From Streptomyces spongiicola (GTDB lineage Bacteria; Actinomycetota; Actinomycetes; Streptomycetales; Streptomycetaceae): a DNA stretch of 64,000 nt. The notes beneath the pieces are model-generated. The model saw only the letters and a program-made list of their open reading frames with translations. It searched no databases and had not been told where the DNA came from. The position numbers were made by a program, and so were the translations under genes. Below are positions 1-9,286 of this stretch, in pieces. The stretch lies in assembly GCF_003122365.1 (NCBI RefSeq), contig NZ_CP029254.1, positions 6,636,001 through 6,700,000 of the forward strand, in the 5' to 3' direction. Position 1 is the first letter of the stretch; every line of letters starts with the position of its first letter.

Positions 1-321
1 GGTCCGGCGGGGGGCGAGACGTCGTCGGCGCTGGGCGCGGCGGGGTGTGCGAGTGACCATGACCGCCCCGCCTCCCGGGAGGCCCCGCAGCAGGACTCCT
101 GCGGGAGCGCGTGGCCCGCAGCGGGGCTCCTGCCGGAGAGGGGAAGAGCCCGCCGCGCGGGCCGGCCCCCGGCGCCACCTCCGTCCCGCCCGGGTGCACC
201 GGGGAGCCGGCAGGCCGCTCGCACGCCATCGCGGCGGTCGCACCCTCGTGTGCGCGTGCCGTCCTTCACCGCCGGCCGGCGGGCCGCGAAACGGTGCGGC
301 TCCACCGGCCGGCGGAGACGG
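1..321. other. Left edge, no supported gene
   Basis: This GC-rich stretch contains reading frames on both strands, but none has a convincing start, domain or codon pattern. The third forward frame is open from the left edge and stops at about 54, so the last 17 residues of a neighbouring gene could lie here. That cannot be decided from this sequence. Confidence 0.4.
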
Positions 322-543
322 TCACTTGGCGGGGGTCTCCAGCGCGGCCAGGGCCTGCGCCCACCGCACGTACTTCAGATCGGCCAGGTCGGCGACCGTC
401 CTGACGCCGAACGCCTCGTCGAGGAGTTCGCCGTCCCGGTCCGAGACGCCTTTCAGAGCCGACACCGGTGCGGCGAGGATCTCCGGCAGCCCCTTGTCCG
501 CCCATGCCTTGTCCAGCATCTCGCCCAGATCGATCGAAGCCAT
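322..543 (-). CDS. small conserved hypothetical protein, HhH-like
   Basis: A 73-residue soluble protein begins MASIDLGEMLDKAWADKG. The middle reads as two short helices around a GV turn (VSALKGVSDRDGELL, then FGVRTVADLADLKYVRWAQA), which resembles a helix-hairpin-helix or SAM-like protein-interaction fold. It has no cysteines, signal peptide or membrane segment. The ATG at 543 is preceded by a purine-rich GGGAGGG stretch that serves as ribosome binding site. It stands alone, so context gives no clue. Function is unknown; small proteins of this look occur widely in streptomycetes. Confidence 0.7.
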   Translation of the reverse strand: MASIDLGEMLDKAWADKGLPEILAAPVSALKGVSDRDGELLDEAFGVRTVADLADLKYVRWAQALAALETPAK

Positions 544-2009
544 GACTCCCCTCCCAGGGATGGATATTTACGGAGCGGCGATGCGCGCGGTCGGTGGGTT
601 GGCGGTATGTGCCGGCTGACGCCCTGCCCACCCACGCTCCCCTTCCGGCCGACTGCGCTCGCCTGAGAGGCGGCCGGCGACATCCGGGCCGCCCCTCGCG
701 ATCTCTACACGCATGTAGAAGCATAGGCGGCGTGGCCGGCGCGCAGGCGGCATTCCGGCCACTCGCCGGGAAACGTCCGGAAAGCGCCGGGAAGGCTTGC
801 GCGCGACCGGAGTTGACCGGGCGCGGCTCCGGCGCGACCGCGCGCGGGCTCGGCTCCGCCGGGGCCTCCGAGCGGGGGAGGGGCAGGAATCAACCCGCCC
901 CGCCCCCGCCGGGACCGGTGCCCATGGCCGGCACGGTCGCCGTACCCCCGGGCTCGGGCCCGTACCGGACGCAACCCGCGGTCGCGCGGTCGCGCGGTCA
1001 CGGGGTCACGGGGTCACGGGGACACGGGGCGTCCGCGGCGTCTCCCGGAGGCGGCGAGCCGGCCGATTCCACTCGCCGGGTATCGCCGGGTACACCGTCC
1101 CGAGCACGATCCCGAGCGCCGTGAGCCGACCGTAGGCGCCCGGGAGGCGCCCGGGAGGCGCGAGAACTGTCAGAGCAGTCCTGAGATGCATTCATCCCCG
1201 GCGTGAACGCCGGGGGCTTTCCGCAAGAGGCCCGGTAACCGCGCTCACCGAACCGGCGCCGCGGATCTCGGCACGATCGAAGGGCGGGGCGGCCCCCGCG
1301 GTCGGGCGGGCCCGCGTCCCCGGGGACCAGGAGGTGCCCGGTGAACGCGGAGCGGTCTCCTGCACGCCTCGACGGCAGATGCCGAGGGGCGCGGGAGCGA
1401 TCGGCGCGGCCACGGTGCTGCTCGCCGGGGGAGGCGTGATCGGCTGGCAGACCCCGGCCGACCGGCCGGAACCCGTGACCGCGGTGCAGTCGGCCGGGGA
1501 CGCGTCCCCGCGGGCACCCGCAGGGACCGTCGCGTCCCGCGGGCGCCCGCGGGACGCGACGGCCCCGCCGTGGACGAGCACCGCTTCGTCTGTGCGGGCG
1601 AGGCGGGCTTCCTCGACGACGCGTGGTCTTCGGGGACGACGCGTGGTCTTCGCGCCGGAGCACCGGTGCGGCGCCCGGCGGTCCCAGGCCGGGAGTCGGC
1701 TGAAGTCCGGTGCCTCGCCGTCCTCCTGACGATCGGTGAGCAACGGGCTGGGCGGCAGGGCGCTCGTCATCCGCTCGTCGCGGCCGTTGAACCCGGACGG
1801 GCCTCGGACAGGTCACGGACAGGTCCGGGACAGGCCGTGTTCGACCGGGCTCGCACCCCTCGCGCCGCCGTGCCGGGGGCCGGCCGCGGGGGGTGCCGCA
1901 CGGCTCTGTACATCGCACCCTGGAGGTGCTGTCATGCACGCGACATGCTCAGCCGGGTATGCGGCGGACGTTCCCCCCGACGTACACCCGAAGCCCGAGG
2001 AGGACGGTC
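544..2009. other. Long intergenic stretch, possible gene remnants
   Basis: About 1.5 kb carries no gene I can support. It holds short GGGTCACG-type tandem repeats near 980-1028 and an 18-bp doublet near 1617-1652. A short plus-strand frame from about 1378 encodes a hydrophobic stretch (GAIGAATVLLAGGGVIGW) followed by low-complexity sequence; this may be the decayed start of a membrane or secreted protein, but it has no good ribosome binding site and no conserved continuation. Confidence 0.4.
980..1028. repeat. Short tandem repeats (GGGTCACG type)
   Basis: An array of GCGCGGTC then GGGTCACG units, three to four copies, in an intergenic region. This is simple replication-slippage repeat; no function is evident. 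Confidence 0.7.
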
Positions 2010-2651
2010 ATGAGACCGAGTTCAGCGCACTTACGCCTGTCGATGGCCGGAGCTGCCGCCCTGGCACTCATGTGCCTGGCCATCAGCCCGGCATCGGCGG
2101 CGGGCACCACGCTCTCGATGGACTGCCAGGCCACCCCGCCGATCGGCTCCGCGCAGCAGTTCGACCTGTCCGCCGGTGTCGACGCCACCGCGCCGGACAC
2201 CGTCGCGGCCGGTGGTTCCCTCTCCGTGAGGCTGGCCACCGAGCCGATGACGGTACCCGGCTCGGTGAGCGGCTACACCGTAAAATCGATCAAGAACATC
2301 ACCCTCAAGGCCCCTGTACCGTCCAACGCGACCCTGAACGGAGCCCGCCTCACCGGCGGTTCCGGAATCGGCTCGGGAACCCCCACCGTCCGCGTGAGCG
2401 GCGGTGAGATCGTCATGTCGGTGCCCGGGCCCATCGGCGGCGGGAAGACCTTCACCCTGCCGGCGCTGGACCTGGATCTGACGGCGGGAACATCCGGCAG
2501 TGCCATCGAGACGCGGCTCTCCGGCACCGGTTACGGCAGCCCCGGCCTCACCTTCACCGCCAGCGTCCCCATCCTCTTCGTCACCGTCAGCGTGCCCACG
2601 TCCTGCTACCCCTCGCCCAACCCGGTGCTCACCTCCACCGCCGTCGACTGA
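2010..2651 (+). CDS. secreted protein of unknown function
   Basis: The 213-residue product starts at the ATG at 2010, chosen because GAGGAGGA lies just upstream. It has a classic Sec signal peptide: a basic N-terminus, a hydrophobic core (AGAAALALMCLAI) and a PASAA cleavage site near residue 31. The mature part is rich in Ser, Thr, Gly, Val and Pro with alternating hydrophobic residues, as in an all-beta extracellular domain. One cysteine near the mature N-terminus (MDCQA) and one near the C-terminus (TSCYPS) could form a disulfide. No catalytic motif is visible. It resembles small exported beta-sandwich proteins common in actinomycetes. Exported is secure; the role is unknown. Confidence 0.8.
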   Translation: MRPSSAHLRLSMAGAAALALMCLAISPASAAGTTLSMDCQATPPIGSAQQFDLSAGVDATAPDTVAAGGSLSVRLATEPMTVPGSVSGYTVKSIKNITLKAPVPSNATLNGARLTGGSGIGSGTPTVRVSGGEIVMSVPGPIGGGKTFTLPALDLDLTAGTSGSAIETRLSGTGYGSPGLTFTASVPILFVTVSVPTSCYPSPNPVLTSTAVD

Positions 2652-3114
2652 ACCGGACGGCCGGCGGGTCACGAGGCGGGGGCAGTCAGCGCGGCCGGCA
2701 CGGCAAGTGCGGTGCGGGCCGGGCAGTACGGTCGGCATGCACGGCATGCACGGCATGCACGGCATGCACGGCATGCACGGTACGGGCGTACGGGCGGGGC
2801 CGGCCGCCGCCGGCTTCCCGCACGGCGCCCGTGTCGCTCTCGTCGCCCCCGCGACCCGCCGGCTCGTCGCGTGCCCCGGGAGGCCGGCCGCCGGGCCCGA
2901 TGCGCCGCTCGACTCCACCCACCGCTCGACTCCACCCGCCCCTCGACTGCACCTACCTGCCTGTCGCTCCACCTGCCCGTCACTCCACCTGCCTGGTGGA
3001 CCTGTCCGGACTTGTACGGCCTGACGGGAACGCCCGTGCATGACGGTCGCCGAAAGTAGACTCCCGCCCATGTCTGACCTTGCCGGCGCCCACGATGACG
3101 AGCACGGAGAAGTG
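2652..3114. other. Intergenic region with minisatellites
   Basis: No gene is supported. The stretch contains a 9-bp array at 2734-2778 and a C/T-rich series of degenerate CTCGACTCCACC-like units at about 2905-2990. The end carries the ribosome binding site (GGAG, five bases before ATG) of the next gene. Confidence 0.5.
2734..2778. repeat. 9-bp tandem repeat, five copies
   Basis: Five perfect copies of GGCATGCAC in direct succession. The unit contains the palindrome GCATGC, so the array is also rich in inverted symmetry. It is intergenic, about 90 bp after the secreted-protein gene. Confidence 0.95.
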
Positions 3115-5037
3115 ATGGAAGAGGGAATCGTCGATGCCGCGCTCGCCGCGGGGCTCGATGCGTCGGCCGTCGAGGCGCTCAGCGAGATGGCGGCGGTGAA
3201 CGGACTGGACTACAAGCTCGACCGGTGGCTGGTGAACGGCCGGAGCCGGGCCACCGTGGCGATGGTCTTCGAGAACGACCGCCGGATGGGGAGATCACTG
3301 CGTCTGCTGCTCAAGGTGCCCGCCACCGACGACACGGGGATCCGGCTGACCAAGACGGAATACGCCCTGCACAGCAGAGCCTACGCCGAGGCGCCGGCCG
3401 AGTTCGCGAAGGCACATCTGACCAAACCCGCCAGGGAACCCGTTCGCCTGGGCGGGGGACGCTTCCTGACCTTCCAGCACGTCGCGGGGGACGACTTGGA
3501 GAGCGTCGAGGTGCTGACGGTGCTCCTCGACTCGGTGCTCGGGACGCCGTCCGAGGAGACTGCCGGGACCGCCTGCACATCGGCGGAGTTCGCGGGGATC
3601 TGCGGGACGCTCGTGAGCGGAGTGCTCGGGGGGTGGAACGGCCGTCCCCTCACGGCACGCGGAGAACTCACGGTGGCGGAGTTCCTCCGCCTGCACATCC
3701 AGGACCAGTTGGAACCGGGCGGCCGCCTGCACGCCCTGTCCAGGGAGCACCGCACGGACCTGATCGAGATCGCAGGCGAGAGCCGTCCCCTGGTGAACCC
3801 CTTCGCGCTGGCCAGGGGCGCGCTCTTCGGTGATCGCCGCCTGGTGCGTGCCCTGGTCGGACGCACCCATGGTGACCTGCACACCGACAACGCGCTGGTC
3901 AGGGTCCGGCCGGCCATCGATGCCGCGGCCTTCCACCTCATCGACCTCGCGCTCTACGAGTCCGAGGGGCCCGTCACCCGGGATCCGGCGCACCTGCTCC
4001 TCTACATCCTCGCCCGCCGGATGGACACGCTGTCCGCTTCGCAGCGGGAGGCGCTGCTGGACTACGTGCTCGCGCCCGACGAACGCCTCGCAGGGCGGCT
4101 CCCGAACTGGCTGGTCGAGGTGATCACGAGCCTGGACCGTGCGTTCCTCGGCTGGCTGGAGGGCTCCGGGCTCCAGCCGGAGTGGCGGCGGCAGCGGCTG
4201 CTGTCCCTCGCCGGCTGCGCGATGCTGTTCCTCGGGCGGAAGTCGACCAACCGCGAGGACCATCCCTGGTTCATGCGGCTCGCCGCCCGGGCGGCCGACC
4301 GGTTCGCCGCAATGCCGGGCGTTCCCGCCCCCGACCCGGACGCGGCTCCGCCGGTGGCGGAGCGCCCGCCCGCCTGGCGCAGCCTGCCCGAACCCCTCCC
4401 GGTGACCTGGCTCTCCGGCCTCCTCCGGCCACGCACGGCCGCCCGCACGGCCGCCCGCACGGCCGCCCGCACGGCCGCCCGCACGGCCGTCGAGCTGCAC
4501 CTGGTGCCCTACCCGCCGCTCGAACTGCCGGCCGCGACCCGGCCGGAGGCCCTGGAGGAGCGTCTTCTCACGGCCGGCCGCGACGCGCGGTTGTTCGGGG
4601 AGGAGGAGAAGGTCGACCAGGAGGATCCGGCCGTGGCGGCCGGATCGTCGGGAGCAGGGCTGGCCCTGACCCGCACCGGGCAGCTCTCCGCCTGGACCGG
4701 GCTGCCGCACGACGAATGGGGTCCGGTACTCGACCGGGACGACCTGGCGGAGCGGCTGCGGACACTGCTGGACGCCCTGCTGCGCGTCCCGAGGCCGGGT
4801 TCCGCTGACTTCGGGATAGCCCTGGGCATCGAGACCGGGGGGCTGGTGGTCTCCGCGGGCCACGCGCACGCCCCGCCGCACGACGCGACCCGGCCACGGC
4901 GCATGGCCGGCCCGCCCAGGCTGCTCGCCGACGAGATCCTGGCCCGGCACGAACTGGCGAGCCGGGGGAGCGAGGTGGCCGACGCGCTGGTGGAACGGCT
5001 GATGACCGCCTTCTACCGGGGCGCGGACGAGCGGTGA
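3115..5037 (+). CDS. APH/choline-kinase-like phosphotransferase partner of CHAT protein
   Basis: A protein of about 640 residues. The ATG at 3115 is chosen for its GGAG five bases upstream; ATGs at 3040 and 3070 are also in frame. The first half looks like the aminoglycoside phosphotransferase fold: a lysine-bearing strand (RLLLKVPA), the catalytic-loop signature GRTHGDLHTDNALV (HxDxxxxN Brenner motif), and FHLIDLAL in the place of the metal-binding DFG aspartate. The second half is an unassigned region with a (ARTA)n low-complexity insert. It overlaps the TPR-CHAT gene by GTGA, so the two are translationally coupled. APH-like proteins paired with CHAT proteases are known from proposed NTP-dependent conflict systems in actinomycetes. 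The substrate is unknown; a stand-alone small-molecule kinase is the alternative. Confidence 0.7.
   Translation: MEEGIVDAALAAGLDASAVEALSEMAAVNGLDYKLDRWLVNGRSRATVAMVFENDRRMGRSLRLLLKVPATDDTGIRLTKTEYALHSRAYAEAPAEFAKAHLTKPAREPVRLGGGRFLTFQHVAGDDLESVEVLTVLLDSVLGTPSEETAGTACTSAEFAGICGTLVSGVLGGWNGRPLTARGELTVAEFLRLHIQDQLEPGGRLHALSREHRTDLIEIAGESRPLVNPFALARGALFGDRRLVRALVGRTHGDLHTDNALVRVRPAIDAAAFHLIDLALYESEGPVTRDPAHLLLYILARRMDTLSASQREALLDYVLAPDERLAGRLPNWLVEVITSLDRAFLGWLEGSGLQPEWRRQRLLSLAGCAMLFLGRKSTNREDHPWFMRLAARAADRFAAMPGVPAPDPDAAPPVAERPPAWRSLPEPLPVTWLSGLLRPRTAARTAARTAARTAARTAVELHLVPYPPLELPAATRPEALEERLLTAGRDARLFGEEEKVDQEDPAVAAGSSGAGLALTRTGQLSAWTGLPHDEWGPVLDRDDLAERLRTLLDALLRVPRPGSADFGIALGIETGGLVVSAGHAHAPPHDATRPRRMAGPPRLLADEILARHELASRGSEVADALVERLMTAFYRGADER
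4432..4491. repeat. In-frame 12-bp repeat, five copies
   Basis: Five near-perfect copies of CGCACGGCCGCC encode successive ARTA units within the APH-like gene, between its kinase-like and C-terminal halves. The reading frame is kept, so the array probably forms a flexible linker. Confidence 0.95.
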
Positions 5038-7622
5038 ACGCCGGAGCCGAGGGCGGTGCGGGCGGCCATCCCGCCTCTGCCGTCCTGCACACGGCATGGC
5101 TCGCCGAGGATCGGGGCGAGCGGATGAGACTGGTCGGGGGTCTGCGGCCGCCCGGGTCGGTGGCACTGCGCAGCCGGTACCGGCATCTGCTGGACCCCGA
5201 AGCGGCTCCCGGCCCCTGCGATCCCGGTCTGACCTTCGCCGCCTGGAGCGCGTGTGTCTCCCTGGAGGAACGGGGGGACATCGCGGTACTGCGCAACGAC
5301 TCCGAGACGGCCACCGGCGTCTTCACCGAGCTGCTCGGCCGTGAGACCTCTCCGGCGCTGCGGGTCGTCACGGTCAACGCCCGTGTGGGACTGGGCGACG
5401 TCGCGTTCGCCGCCGGCGACAACGAGACCGCGGCGCGCGAGTACGAGACGGCCCTGGAGATCGCCGGCGCCGACGGCTACCGCTTCGGCCGGCTGCGCGC
5501 CCTGGTGGGTCTCGGGCACCTCACGCTGATCGCGCACTCCGCCAGGACCGCTCGGACCAGGTTCGAGGAGGCGGCGGACCTGGCGAACGCCCTGGGCGAC
5601 CCGCTGTTCGCGGCCAACAGCGCACTCGGCATCTCCGAGTGCGCCGAGCGGCTCGGCGACCTCGAAGCATCGGTCGGACACGCCCTCGCCGCGTACACGA
5701 CGTACCTGGAGGTCCGATCCCCGATCGGCGAGGGCAACGCGGCCCTGCGCGCCGCGGTCGTCCTGCACCGTCTGAAGCGCCGCCCCGAGGCCGGGGAATG
5801 GTACGAGCGGGCTCATGAGGCGTACAAGGCCGCGGGCAATCCGATGGGACTCACCAACGCGCTGAGCGGGCTCGGTGACGTCCACCTGGACGCCTACGAG
5901 ATCGACGATGCGGAGCGCTGCTACGAGGAGAGCCTGCGCACCGCCGAATCGGCCGGCCTGCTGCTGAGCCGGGCGAACGCGTTGCAGGACCTCGCCCGGG
6001 TGGCCAGGGCGCGGGCGGACTGGGAGGACGCGGTCGTCCGCTTCCGGGTATCCCTCGCGGCCTACCGCGAGCTGGACGAGATCATCGGAGTGAGCAACGC
6101 CTACCACCGACTCGCCGAGGCGTACGAGGAACTCGGCTCGGGCGGTGACGCGTTGAGCGCGCGGATGGACGCGCTGGTGGCCGTCGAGGAGTACCGGGCG
6201 ACGCACCGCGACGACCGCTCGCAGCGCGAGTACCGAGACCGGTTCAGGGGCGTCTACACCCGGGCACTCGACGCCGCCACCCGGCACGGCTCGCCGGGCG
6301 CGTTCGCGGTCGCCGCCGACTGCCTCGCCGGCCGGCGACTGGCGGGGCTCTTCGAGGAGTCGGCGCGGGCGGCCGCGGACTCCGCCGAGCTGTCGCTGCT
6401 GCAGGAACTGCTCGTCCGAGCCGATCAGAGACTCGTCGGGCACCGGCGCGGTGCCGCCGGCCGGGCGGCGCGGGGTGAGACGCCCTCGGCACGCCGACAG
6501 CGGATCGTCGGGCTGCTGGGTGCCGTGGGCGTCAGGCACGGGCTGGTCGAGCAGGCCGAGACCTCGCTCGAGGACCTGCTGGCCACGGTCTACCTTCCGC
6601 CGAGGGAGGAGGGAGAGGCACTGCTCGACGCGCTCCCGGACGGCTGCCACACGGTGCAGACGCTCCTGGACCCGACGGATCGGCACATCCTGCGATGGCT
6701 CTGGCGTGAGCCCGACGGCACCTGCCATCTGGGGACGACCGAACTCGCCGGAAGGGCCGTCGAGATGCTCGGGCTCCTCGGCGGATCCGGCGACGAACGG
6801 GCCGATCTCCGGCTCGGTGACCTCGCTCCGCTGCGCGACCTGCTCCCCGCGCCGGTGAACGAGGTACTGGCCGGGCAGACGGGTGCCCGTCTGGTCCTCA
6901 TCCCGGTGGGAGAGCTGTGGCTGGTGCCGTGGAGCGCCGTCCCCCTGTCCGACGGACGGGTACTGGGCGAATGCGCCGCCTACGTGCTCTGTCCCTCCCT
7001 GACGGTGCAGCGGCAGCTCGCGGTGCGGGGCAGACGGCCCGTACCGGCCGGACCACGTCAGGTGTACCTGTGGCGCAGCCCGTTCGTGCGCCACCACGAA
7101 CTCGAGGCCTTCCGGCGAAGCGCCCACTGGGATGTGACGGTGCTGAGCACCGCGGCGCAGGCCAAGCAGCGGCTGCGGTCGGGCGCCCATGCCATGGTCG
7201 TGGCCGGGCACGGGCGCCCGACACCCGGTCTCGGGCACTACCTGGAACTCGACCAGGACGTGTGGCTGCTGCTGGTCGACCTGGTGGGGGCGGACTCACC
7301 CGGCCTGCTGGCGTTCATCGCCTGCTGGGCGGGCGCCATCCCGGGGCACGGCCCGACGGACCCGCTCAGCCTCGCGACACTGGCGCTCGCCGCGGGTTCG
7401 TCCGAGATCATGGCGACGGTCGGCGAGCTGGCCGACTCGGTTCCCGCGTCGCACTACGTGGAGCGTGTGCTCGACACCAGGGGCGGGCAGGCGCTGCCGG
7501 ACACCGTCCTTGCGGCCACCCGCTGGCTGCTCTCCCAGGAGGGCGCCAGGTCGGAGCGGATACACCACTGGGCGCCGGTCGTGCCGCTCGGCACGTTCTA
7601 CCCGGCACCGTCGATGGCGTAG
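5034..7622 (+). CDS. TPR-CHAT caspase-like protein
   Basis: An 862-residue protein with a GTG start overlapping the upstream stop by 4 bp. Residues of about 70-450 are a helical array of TPR-like repeats (ALRVVTVNARVGLGDVAFAA, NALSGLGDVHLDAYEIDDAE). The C-terminal part (about 610-860) is a CHAT domain of the caspase/separase clan: LVLIPVGELWLVPWSAVPL, then VVAGHGRP with catalytic His726 and LAFIACWAGA with catalytic Cys764. Both catalytic residues are present, so it is predicted to be an active cysteine protease. TPR-CHAT proteins act as stress- or infection-triggered proteases in several bacterial immunity systems, and the coupled kinase-like gene suggests an activator or sensor. The target is not evident. 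Confidence 0.85.
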   Translation: MNAGAEGGAGGHPASAVLHTAWLAEDRGERMRLVGGLRPPGSVALRSRYRHLLDPEAAPGPCDPGLTFAAWSACVSLEERGDIAVLRNDSETATGVFTELLGRETSPALRVVTVNARVGLGDVAFAAGDNETAAREYETALEIAGADGYRFGRLRALVGLGHLTLIAHSARTARTRFEEAADLANALGDPLFAANSALGISECAERLGDLEASVGHALAAYTTYLEVRSPIGEGNAALRAAVVLHRLKRRPEAGEWYERAHEAYKAAGNPMGLTNALSGLGDVHLDAYEIDDAERCYEESLRTAESAGLLLSRANALQDLARVARARADWEDAVVRFRVSLAAYRELDEIIGVSNAYHRLAEAYEELGSGGDALSARMDALVAVEEYRATHRDDRSQREYRDRFRGVYTRALDAATRHGSPGAFAVAADCLAGRRLAGLFEESARAAADSAELSLLQELLVRADQRLVGHRRGAAGRAARGETPSARRQRIVGLLGAVGVRHGLVEQAETSLEDLLATVYLPPREEGEALLDALPDGCHTVQTLLDPTDRHILRWLWREPDGTCHLGTTELAGRAVEMLGLLGGSGDERADLRLGDLAPLRDLLPAPVNEVLAGQTGARLVLIPVGELWLVPWSAVPLSDGRVLGECAAYVLCPSLTVQRQLAVRGRRPVPAGPRQVYLWRSPFVRHHELEAFRRSAHWDVTVLSTAAQAKQRLRSGAHAMVVAGHGRPTPGLGHYLELDQDVWLLLVDLVGADSPGLLAFIACWAGAIPGHGPTDPLSLATLALAAGSSEIMATVGELADSVPASHYVERVLDTRGGQALPDTVLAATRWLLSQEGARSERIHHWAPVVPLGTFYPAPSMA

Positions 7623-8281
7623 GACCCGTTGACCAGGTCCAGGCTGAAGCGCAGCGGGCGTTCCGCCGCTGCCTCCCGGCGGGTGGTGATGCCGAACTGG
7701 CGATGGGTGAAGGCGACCTCGGCGTCGACCGTCCCGGTGAGCGGGGCCGGATCCAGCGAGGTCTCCAGGACGGCCGTGGTGAGTTGGGCGGAGGGCGCGA
7801 AGCCGGAACCGTCCTGGCGAGGGGAGAGCACGAATCTGAGTTCGCTGCGGCCCACTCCGAACGTCCGGACCTCGACGGCCTTCTCGGAGGTGGTGCAGGA
7901 GACCGTCACCCCCCGCACATCGCCGTCGAAGGCCATCCGGACGAGAGCGCCGACGTACCGCTGCCCGCTCCTGAGTTCTTCGAGTTCGAACGGCAGGTGG
8001 AGGGCGAAGAAGTGGCGATTCCGCAGATCGGGACGGCGCCTGGCCGACTCCGGCAGCTCGTCGTCGCCGACGGACGCGACCGTCGGGTGACCGAAGGCGA
8101 CCCTCGCCTCCCTGAGGAAGCGGCTGTCGTTGCCCAGGACGGGCTCTTCGACGAACAGGTCGAGGACGGCCGCCGTTCCGGTACCGGGCAATGGGACTGC
8201 TCCGCTTCCTTGCCGAGATCTCCCGTGAAGGGCTGAGGTCCCATTATGTCGGCCGTCGGCCCGCGGGGCGACCGGCCTCAA
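7598..8281 (-). CDS. hypothetical protein, downstream of PHP gene
   Basis: The product has up to 227 residues. The start is uncertain: a TTG at 8281 forms a TTGA overlap with the PHP gene stop, but conserved-looking sequence begins only at about VLDLFVEEPVLGNDSRF, and a TTG near 8191 after AAGGAAGCGGAG is an alternative. The rest alternates hydrophobic and polar residues (RFVLSPRQDGSGF, TVDAEVAFTHRQFGI), suggesting a beta-rich domain. No signal peptide, cysteine pair or catalytic motif is seen. Its 3' end overlaps the CHAT gene by 25 bp on the opposite strand. Function is unknown. Confidence 0.6.
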   Translation of the reverse strand: MRPVAPRADGRHNGTSALHGRSRQGSGAVPLPGTGTAAVLDLFVEEPVLGNDSRFLREARVAFGHPTVASVGDDELPESARRRPDLRNRHFFALHLPFELEELRSGQRYVGALVRMAFDGDVRGVTVSCTTSEKAVEVRTFGVGRSELRFVLSPRQDGSGFAPSAQLTTAVLETSLDPAPLTGTVDAEVAFTHRQFGITTRREAAAERPLRFSLDLVNGSYAIDGAG

Positions 8282-9117
8282 CCCCGGCGCCAGAAGTCAC
8301 CGCCGTCCCGGCCGGGGACGAATCCGCAGCCCTCGGCCAGCGCCCCCATCCGGGCGAAGTCGCGGGCGACCTCGTCGGGTTCGTGGGCGTCGCTCCCGAA
8401 GCTGATCCACTTTCCTCCGCAGTCGCGCCACCAGCGGACGATGACCGCATCCAGTGGAACGGCAGTGTTGATCTCCAGGACCCGCCCGCCCGCTGCGAGC
8501 GCCCGAAGGACGGCGCGGAAGTGCTCCTCGAACGGGCCCGGTTCGAAGGGCCCGGCGCCCGCCGGCCAGGCGCGCACGGGGTAGTCCAGGTGCCCGAGCA
8601 CCTCGAAGGCGTCCGACCCCTCCACCATCGCAAGTGCCTCGGCCAGGTAGTCGCGCAGGAGTTCGTCGGGCCCGCGGATCCCGTGGAGCCGTTCGACGAC
8701 GAGCGCGTGCGGGCCGTCCCGCAGGGAGTGCACCGATCCCAGAACACGGTCGAAGGCGCCGCCGCGGAGGACTTCCTTCACTTTCGCCGAATGCCAGTGC
8801 GGCTCCCCGAGTTCCAGCCCGGAGAGAACACGGAGACCGGGAAAACGCGACCGGCATTCCTCGACGCAGGAGAGATAGCCCGCCACGTCGAGCGGTGGCG
8901 GCAGGAGTGTGCCGTCGTCGCGCACCATCTCCCGGTACTTCCCGGGCATGGTCGGAATCGCCTCGGGCGGTATCAGCCAGGCCGTGAAATCGGTGTGCTC
9001 GGTGAAGGCGATCGAGCGGAGGCCGAGGTCCACCGCCTTCCGGCAGGAGGCCGTCATCGATCCGGCGAGGCAGTCCCAGGACCATTCCGTGTGCACATGA
9101 CTGTCGGAGGGGAGCAT
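8278..9117 (-). CDS. PHP-domain phosphoesterase (histidinol-phosphatase-like)
   Basis: A 279-residue protein; the ATG at 9117 gives MLPSDSHVHTEWSWD. The HVH motif at the N-terminus is the first metal-binding signature of the PHP superfamily. Further conserved elements follow in order: FTEHTDF, LSGLELGEPHWH, VLGSVHSL, EVLGHLDYPVR and FGSDAHEPDEVA, together supplying the His/Asp/Glu ligands of the trinuclear metal site. The length and motifs match HisK/HisJ-type histidinol-phosphatases and related PHP phosphoesterases. It has no histidine genes nearby; its partner is the overlapping hypothetical gene and its neighbour a CHAT module, so a nucleotide or sugar phosphate substrate is as likely as histidinol phosphate. 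Confidence 0.85.
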   Translation of the reverse strand: MLPSDSHVHTEWSWDCLAGSMTASCRKAVDLGLRSIAFTEHTDFTAWLIPPEAIPTMPGKYREMVRDDGTLLPPPLDVAGYLSCVEECRSRFPGLRVLSGLELGEPHWHSAKVKEVLRGGAFDRVLGSVHSLRDGPHALVVERLHGIRGPDELLRDYLAEALAMVEGSDAFEVLGHLDYPVRAWPAGAGPFEPGPFEEHFRAVLRALAAGGRVLEINTAVPLDAVIVRWWRDCGGKWISFGSDAHEPDEVARDFARMGALAEGCGFVPGRDGGDFWRRG

Positions 9118-9286
9118 GGGCCCATGCTGGCAAGGGCGTTCGGATCGGACAAGGATTCTCCGCCGTGCTGCCTTGTCCGGCCTTGTCCGGCCTTGTTCGT
9201 GCCCGGCGGAACGGGAATCCGGAAGGGTGTGACCGGGCAGACTGGGAGACGCCGGAAAACAGTGAACGGGCCGGGAAGGCAGAGAA
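9118..9286. promoter_or_regulatory. Divergent promoter region with TTGTCCG inverted repeats
   Basis: This space separates the divergent PHP and APH genes. It contains CGGACAAGG at 9146-9154, and CCTTGTCCGG twice in tandem at 9171-9190 followed by CCTTGTTCG. The first element is the reverse complement of the later ones, giving an operator-like inverted repeat with an added direct copy. A regulator binding site is inferred. The core TTGTCCG is shared with the palindrome at 13052-13070. Confidence 0.55.

Noticed and set aside
1192..1939. Minus-strand frames in the first intergenic region
   Set aside because: Low-complexity Arg/Pro/Ala sequence, no ribosome binding site and no domain.
2500..3024. 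Plus-strand frame encoding repeated Met-His-Gly units
   Set aside because: Overlaps the secreted-protein gene in another frame; the repeat is a DNA minisatellite, not a metal-binding peptide.
3295..5166. Long minus-strand frame opposite the APH-like gene
   Set aside because: It mirrors the GC-rich third codon positions of the real gene; its translation has no motif and is full of Arg/Gly/Pro.
5013..7238. Long minus-strand frame opposite the CHAT gene
   Set aside because: Shadow of a gene with clear TPR and CHAT motifs on the other strand.
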